Shown: piece by piece, positions 60,379-64,000 of the stretch
How positions within the stretch are numbered: position 1 is the stretch's first letter
Layout of the letters: the number at the start of each line of letters is the position of its first letter
Source of the DNA: Hyphomicrobiales bacterium
GTDB lineage: Bacteria; Pseudomonadota; Alphaproteobacteria; Rhizobiales; Kaistiaceae
Direction: 5' to 3'
NCBI GenBank assembly: GCA_017305635.1
Contig: JAFKKF010000009.1
Span: forward strand, 124,001 to 188,000
Length of the DNA: 64,000 bases
The notes under the pieces: generated by a model
Databases searched by the model: none
What the model saw: only the letters and a program-made list of their open reading frames with translations
What the model was told of the DNA's origin: nothing
Made by a program: the position numbers and the translations under genes

Positions 60379-62448
60379 TCAGCGGGTGAAGCTGACCGCG
60401 TTGCCGGCATCGACGTTGATGATGTTGCCGGTCGATTTCCCGGAGAGGTCGGAGGCGAGGAAATAGGCGGCCTCGGCGACGTCTTCCGGGAAGACGCTCT
60501 TCTTCAGCATCGAGCGCTGGCGATAGTGCTCCTCGAGCTCGTCGGGCTTCATCCTGTAGGCGGCGGCGCGCTGCTCGCGCCACTCGCCGACCCAGATCTT
60601 GGAGCCGCGGAGCACGGCGTCGGGATTGACGGTGTTGACGCGGATGCCGAGGGGGGCGCCTTCCAGCGCGAGGCAGCGGGCGAGATGGATCTCGGCGGCC
60701 TTGGCGGTGCAATAGGCCGAGGCGTTGGGCGAGGCGGCGAGGCCGTTCTTGGAGGCGATGAAGACGATGGCGCCGCCGGTCTGCTGGCGCTTCATCAGGC
60801 GGAAGGCCTCGCGCGAGACGAGGAAATATCCCTTCGCCAGGATATCCATGTTGCGGTCCCAGACTTCCAGGGCGGTGTCCTCGATGGGCGAGGCGGAGGA
60901 GATGCCGGCATTGGAGACGAGGATGTCGATGCCGCCATACTCGAGCGTCGCGGCGGCAAAGGCCCTGGCGACCGCGTGCTCGTCGGTGACGTCGACGAGG
61001 ACGCCGCGGACATTGTCCTTGCCGTAAGCGGCTCCCAGATTCTCGACCATGCCGTCGAGGGACTTCAGGTCGACGTCGGCGAGCACGACGCAGGCGCCCT
61101 CCGAGAGGTAGCGGCGGGCAATGGCCGAGCCGATGCCGCCGGCACCGCCGGTGACGAGCGCGACACGGCCGGCGAGGCTCTTCGGCTTCGGCATGCGCTG
61201 GAGCTTGGCCTCCTCGAGGAGCCAATATTCGATGTTGAAGGCCTCCTGCTCGGGCAGGGCAACATAGGTGTCGACGGTCGAGGCGCCGCGCATGACGTTG
61301 ATGGCGTTCTTGTAGAACTCGCCGGCAATGCGGGCGGTCGCCTTGTCGCGGGCGAAGGTGATCATGCCGGTCCCGGGGACGAGGAAGACGACCGGATTGG
61401 GATCGCGCATTGCCGGGCTGTCGGGATGCCTGCAGCGCTCGTAATAGGCGGCGTAGCCGGCGCGATAGGTGGCGAGCAGGGCGGGCAGGTCGGAAGCGTC
61501 GGACTGGAGGACGAGCGGGCGGATCTTGGTGCGGAGGAAATGGTCGGGGCAAGACGTGCCGAGCGCGGCCAGTTCCTCGAGGCGGGTGGAACTGACGAAT
61601 TCCAGTACCTCGGGGGAATCGTCGAAGTGGCCGACCTTCTTCTCGTCCTGGCCGATCAGGCCGCGAATCTCCGGCATGAGGCGGGCGGCGGCGGCGTGAC
61701 GCTCCGCGGGCGCGGCGGCGATGACGCGGGTGCCACCGAAGGCGGACTTGCCGCGCGTCTGCTCCGCCAGCCAGGCGATCGCCTTGTTGATGGTCGCGAT
61801 GGTGGTCAAATAGCTCTCGCGGTCGCTGTTCCCCCAGGTGAAGAGGCCATGGCTCTCGAGCACGACGCCGACGGCGCCAGGATTCTCGCGGGCGAACTTC
61901 TCCAGCATCAGGCCGAGCTCGAAGCCGGGCCGGCGCCAGGGAAGCCAGCCGATCTTGCCGCCGAAGATCCGCGCCGTGAGGTCGCTCGAGTTCTTCGATG
62001 CGGCAATGGCGATGATGGCGTCGGGATGGACGTGGTCGACGAACTTCGCCGGCAGGAAGCCGTGCAGCGGCGTATCGATGGAGGCGGCGCGCGGATTGAG
62101 GTTGAAGGTGCAGTGCGGCAGGTAGCCGACCATCTCGTCTTCGTGGGCCGGGCCGCGATAGAGCTTCTTCAGGGATTCGAGCCTGTCGAGGTAGAGGGTC
62201 GAGAAGCCGTCGAGCTTCATCGAGCCGAGGTCGCCGCCGGAGCCCTTCACCCACAGCACCTCGACATCGGCGCCGGTGAGCGGATCGCGCTGCATCAGCT
62301 TCGAGGAAGTATTGCCACCGCCGAAATTGGTGATGCGCTGGTCCGAGCCGAGGAGGTTGGAGCGGTAGAGGAGGCGCTCCGGCAGGCTGAGGGTCGCGGC
62401 ATGGGCCTCGTCCCACTGGTCGGCGAGGAGGGCGGCGTCGGTGCTCAT
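60379..62448 (-). CDS. Fused class II aldolase/short-chain dehydrogenase (rhamnulose-1-P type)
   Basis: The 689-residue fusion has an N-terminal class II aldolase domain (about 1-400) with zinc-binding His residues in 'VDHVHPDAIIAI' and 'ESHGLFTWG', and a C-terminal SDR domain (about 430-685) with 'VALVTGGAGGIGSAIARR', 'VSNAGISSA' and the YxxxK site in 'SAYCTAKAAEI'. In rhizobia this fusion (RhaD type) splits rhamnulose-1-phosphate into dihydroxyacetone phosphate and lactaldehyde and oxidises the latter. No rhamnose isomerase is in the window. Confidence 0.93.
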   Translation of the reverse strand: MSTDAALLADQWDEAHAATLSLPERLLYRSNLLGSDQRITNFGGGNTSSKLMQRDPLTGADVEVLWVKGSGGDLGSMKLDGFSTLYLDRLESLKKLYRGPAHEDEMVGYLPHCTFNLNPRAASIDTPLHGFLPAKFVDHVHPDAIIAIAASKNSSDLTARIFGGKIGWLPWRRPGFELGLMLEKFARENPGAVGVVLESHGLFTWGNSDRESYLTTIATINKAIAWLAEQTRGKSAFGGTRVIAAAPAERHAAAARLMPEIRGLIGQDEKKVGHFDDSPEVLEFVSSTRLEELAALGTSCPDHFLRTKIRPLVLQSDASDLPALLATYRAGYAAYYERCRHPDSPAMRDPNPVVFLVPGTGMITFARDKATARIAGEFYKNAINVMRGASTVDTYVALPEQEAFNIEYWLLEEAKLQRMPKPKSLAGRVALVTGGAGGIGSAIARRYLSEGACVVLADVDLKSLDGMVENLGAAYGKDNVRGVLVDVTDEHAVARAFAAATLEYGGIDILVSNAGISSASPIEDTALEVWDRNMDILAKGYFLVSREAFRLMKRQQTGGAIVFIASKNGLAASPNASAYCTAKAAEIHLARCLALEGAPLGIRVNTVNPDAVLRGSKIWVGEWREQRAAAYRMKPDELEEHYRQRSMLKKSVFPEDVAEAAYFLASDLSGKSTGNIINVDAGNAVSFTR

Positions 62449-62545
62449 GTCGGGCGTGACCTCTGGCGGGGTTGCTCTATTTTGAGGGGAGCATATAGCC
62501 GCCAGGGTCAGGGCGCTTCAAGGAAACAGGGAAGGATTTCGCCAG

Positions 62546-63208
62546 ATGAGCCGTGGCAGCATCGGCCTCGATGACAGGCTGAACGACTATGTCGTGAAGA
62601 ATCACGCGCCCGAGCATCCCGTGCTGGCGGAACTGCGTATCCTGACGGGTCGGATGCCCAATGCGCAGATGCAGATCGCGCCGGAGCAGGGCAAGTTCCT
62701 CGCCTTCCTGGTCCACCTGATCGGCGCCACGAACACGCTCGAGGTCGGCACGTTCACGGGCTACAGCGCGCTCGCGGTGGCGCTGGCCCTGCCGGCGAAG
62801 GGGAAGGTGGTCGCCTGCGACGTCAGCGAGGAATGGACGGGCATCGGCCGGAAATACTGGGAGAAGGCGGGCGTCGCGGCAAAGATCGACCTTCGCATCG
62901 GGCCGGCGATCGACACGCTGAAGAAGCTGGCAGCCGAGGGCGGCGAGGGGCGGTTCGATTTCGCCTTCCTCGACGCGGAGAAGACGGAATATGACGACTA
63001 TTACGAACTGACCTTGCCGCTTCTCCGGAAGGGCGGGCTGGTGGCGCTCGACAACATGCTGCGGGACGGGGACGTGGCCGACCCGAAGGTGCAGGATCGC
63101 GGCACGAAGGCGATCCGCGCGCTGAACAGGAAGATCGCGGCCGATCCGCGGGTCGAGGCGGTCCTGCTGCCGCTCGGCGACGGGCTGACGGTGGCGCGGA
63201 AGCTCTGA
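62546..63208 (+). CDS. Class I SAM-dependent O-methyltransferase
   Basis: The 220-residue enzyme fits the O-methyltransferase family 3 (CCoAOMT/COMT-like): motif I 'TLEVGTFTGYSALAVALAL', the acidic cofactor strand 'VVACDVSEEW', and 'FDFAFLDAEKTEYDDYYELTLPLLRKGGLVALDNML', whose Asp and Asn residues bind a divalent metal. The substrate, probably a catechol-type small molecule, is unknown. It is divergent from the aldolase fusion gene and converges on the CorA gene with 11 bases between stops. Confidence 0.92.
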   Translation: MSRGSIGLDDRLNDYVVKNHAPEHPVLAELRILTGRMPNAQMQIAPEQGKFLAFLVHLIGATNTLEVGTFTGYSALAVALALPAKGKVVACDVSEEWTGIGRKYWEKAGVAAKIDLRIGPAIDTLKKLAAEGGEGRFDFAFLDAEKTEYDDYYELTLPLLRKGGLVALDNMLRDGDVADPKVQDRGTKAIRALNRKIAADPRVEAVLLPLGDGLTVARKL

Positions 63209-63219
63209 CGGGGGCGCGC

Positions 63220-64000
63220 CTACTTCAGCACGTTCGCCTTCGCCAGCGCCCAAAGGGTGACGCCGGAAACGGCGGCGATCAGCCCGACGACCCATACGAA
63301 GCCGCCGGCGCCATCCGTGAAGGGGAGGCTGCTGACATTCATGCCGAAGAGGCCGGTGATCAGCGTCGGCGGCAGGAAGAGGGCGGTGAGCACCGAAAGG
63401 ATGCGGAGCTGGCGGTTGGTCTGCTCGGCGAGGCGCACGCCGAGCTCGTCCTGCAGCAGGCGGGCACGGTCGCGCAGCTCCACGACGGCGTGGTCGATAT
63501 CGTCGAAGCGGGGCAGGATCCGCTCGGCTCCCGCCGCGATGGTGGCCGCGACGGGACCCCCTTCTTCCGCGTCGAGGCGGCGGAACAAGGTGCGCATGCC
63601 GTGGACGCGGCGGTGGATGCGGACCGAGGTCAGGCGAGCGACGCCGAGCGATTGGCGGTCGTCGCTGAGGTAGTCCTTCAGCAGCATGTCCTCGACGTGA
63701 TCGACCTCGCCGGACAGCCGGTCGACGAGGGCGTCGAGGCTCGACGCGATCTGCTCGGCCATGGCGACCACGAGCCCGGCAGGCGAGGAGAAGGTCCGGC
63801 CGTGATGCATCTGTTCGCGTAGCGTCTCGACCGAGCGGAGGGGCGTGCGCCTTCCGGTGACGAGGATGCGCGAGGTGGCGGCAAAGCGGAGCGGGCCGAA
63901 GTCCTCGTCGCTGACCGCGAGCTCGTGGGTGAGGTCGAAGAAGATGCCGGCGACCTCGTCCCCCGCAACCGTGAGGGAGGGACTGTCACCCTTGCCGAAA
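63220..64000 (-). CDS. CorA/ZntB-family divalent cation transporter (5' end outside window)
   Basis: The reading frame stays open to the window edge, giving the last 259 residues. It shows the long cytoplasmic helix ('VDRLSGEVDHVEDMLLKDYL'), two C-terminal membrane helices ('ILSVLTALFLPPTLITGLFG' and 'FVWVVGLIAAVSGVTLWALA') and the family GMN motif ('FGMNVSSLPF') between them. CorA proteins pass magnesium or cobalt; the ZntB branch moves zinc. The upstream part reads through LTHELAVSDEDFGPLRFAAT, typical of the N-terminal domain. Confidence 0.92.
   Translation of the reverse strand, partial: FGKGDSPSLTVAGDEVAGIFFDLTHELAVSDEDFGPLRFAATSRILVTGRRTPLRSVETLREQMHHGRTFSSPAGLVVAMAEQIASSLDALVDRLSGEVDHVEDMLLKDYLSDDRQSLGVARLTSVRIHRRVHGMRTLFRRLDAEEGGPVAATIAAGAERILPRFDDIDHAVVELRDRARLLQDELGVRLAEQTNRQLRILSVLTALFLPPTLITGLFGMNVSSLPFTDGAGGFVWVVGLIAAVSGVTLWALAKANVLK

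Noticed and set aside
60526-62574. A 682-codon plus-strand open frame
   Set aside because: It is antisense to the aldolase/dehydrogenase fusion, which has all its catalytic motifs.

Overview
The window is GC-rich DNA from an alphaproteobacterium, most likely of the order Hyphomicrobiales (Rhizobiales). The evidence is the flagellar gene set: FlaF/FlbT, MotC and MotE, a FliK-type protein beside motC, an FtcR-type atypical regulator, DUF1217 and DUF6468 proteins, and no FliD, FliS or FliO. I cannot name the genus.

Region 1 (1-12.8 kb) is a mobile or accessory segment. It holds a TraG/VirD4-type coupling ATPase without membrane segments, a small protein ending in an SSB-like acidic tail, a degenerate SprT-like/zinc-ribbon protein, a structured and partly AT-rich stretch that is my oriT candidate, an accessory mobilization protein translationally coupled to a relaxase, and a relaxase-linked unknown protein. 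No mating-pair-formation genes or integrase are visible, so this is either a mobilizable element or part of a larger conjugative element continuing to the left. The cargo is a HipBA kinase toxin-antitoxin pair with an AT-rich operator region, and a tight three-gene operon (10354-12820). That operon encodes a transglutaminase/papain-like C-H-D protein, an Mrr-like PD-(D/E)XK nuclease with an extra N-terminal domain, and a trypsin-like serine protease, all joined by ATGA/GTGA overlaps. I do not recognise it as a named system, and it is the best candidate here for an undescribed defence or conflict system.

Region 2 (13.1-49.9 kb) is a nearly complete flagellar locus. The minus-strand arm, read 5' to 3', is DUF1217, flgF, fliI, flgE, flgK, flgL, flaF, flbT, flgD, fliQ, flhA, fliR, fliJ-like, a rod-binding protein, flgN-like, a FliL-like unknown, then a PAS-GGDEF diguanylate cyclase. 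The plus-strand arm is motA, fliM, DUF6468, fliN, fliG, flhB, an unknown, flgB, flgC, fliE, flgG, flgA, flgI, motE, flgH, fliL, fliP, flagellin, fliF, fliH-like, motB, motC, fliK, a lytic transglycosylase, a CheY-like protein and ftcR. Together they encode the export gate, ATPase, MS and C rings, rod, P and L rings, hook, hook-filament junction, filament and a four-part Mot system. Genes are very tightly packed. CtrA-like half sites lie upstream of motA and ftcR, and a one-mismatch copy lies upstream of flagellin.

Region 3 (50-64 kb) holds a secreted caspase-like protein and then sugar metabolism: an FGGY kinase, a CUT2-type ABC importer (binding protein, permease, single-domain ATPase), a YdcZ-type membrane protein, an SDR dehydrogenase, a TerC-family membrane protein, an aldo/keto reductase, a glycine-zipper lipoprotein and a fused class II aldolase/dehydrogenase of the rhamnulose-1-phosphate type. 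An O-methyltransferase-like protein and a CorA-family transporter cut by the window end follow. The set suggests uptake and breakdown of a sugar or deoxysugar. G/C-rich intergenic repeats of one family occur near 19.1-19.5, 24.9-25.0, 33.1-33.3 and 57.0-57.2 kb.
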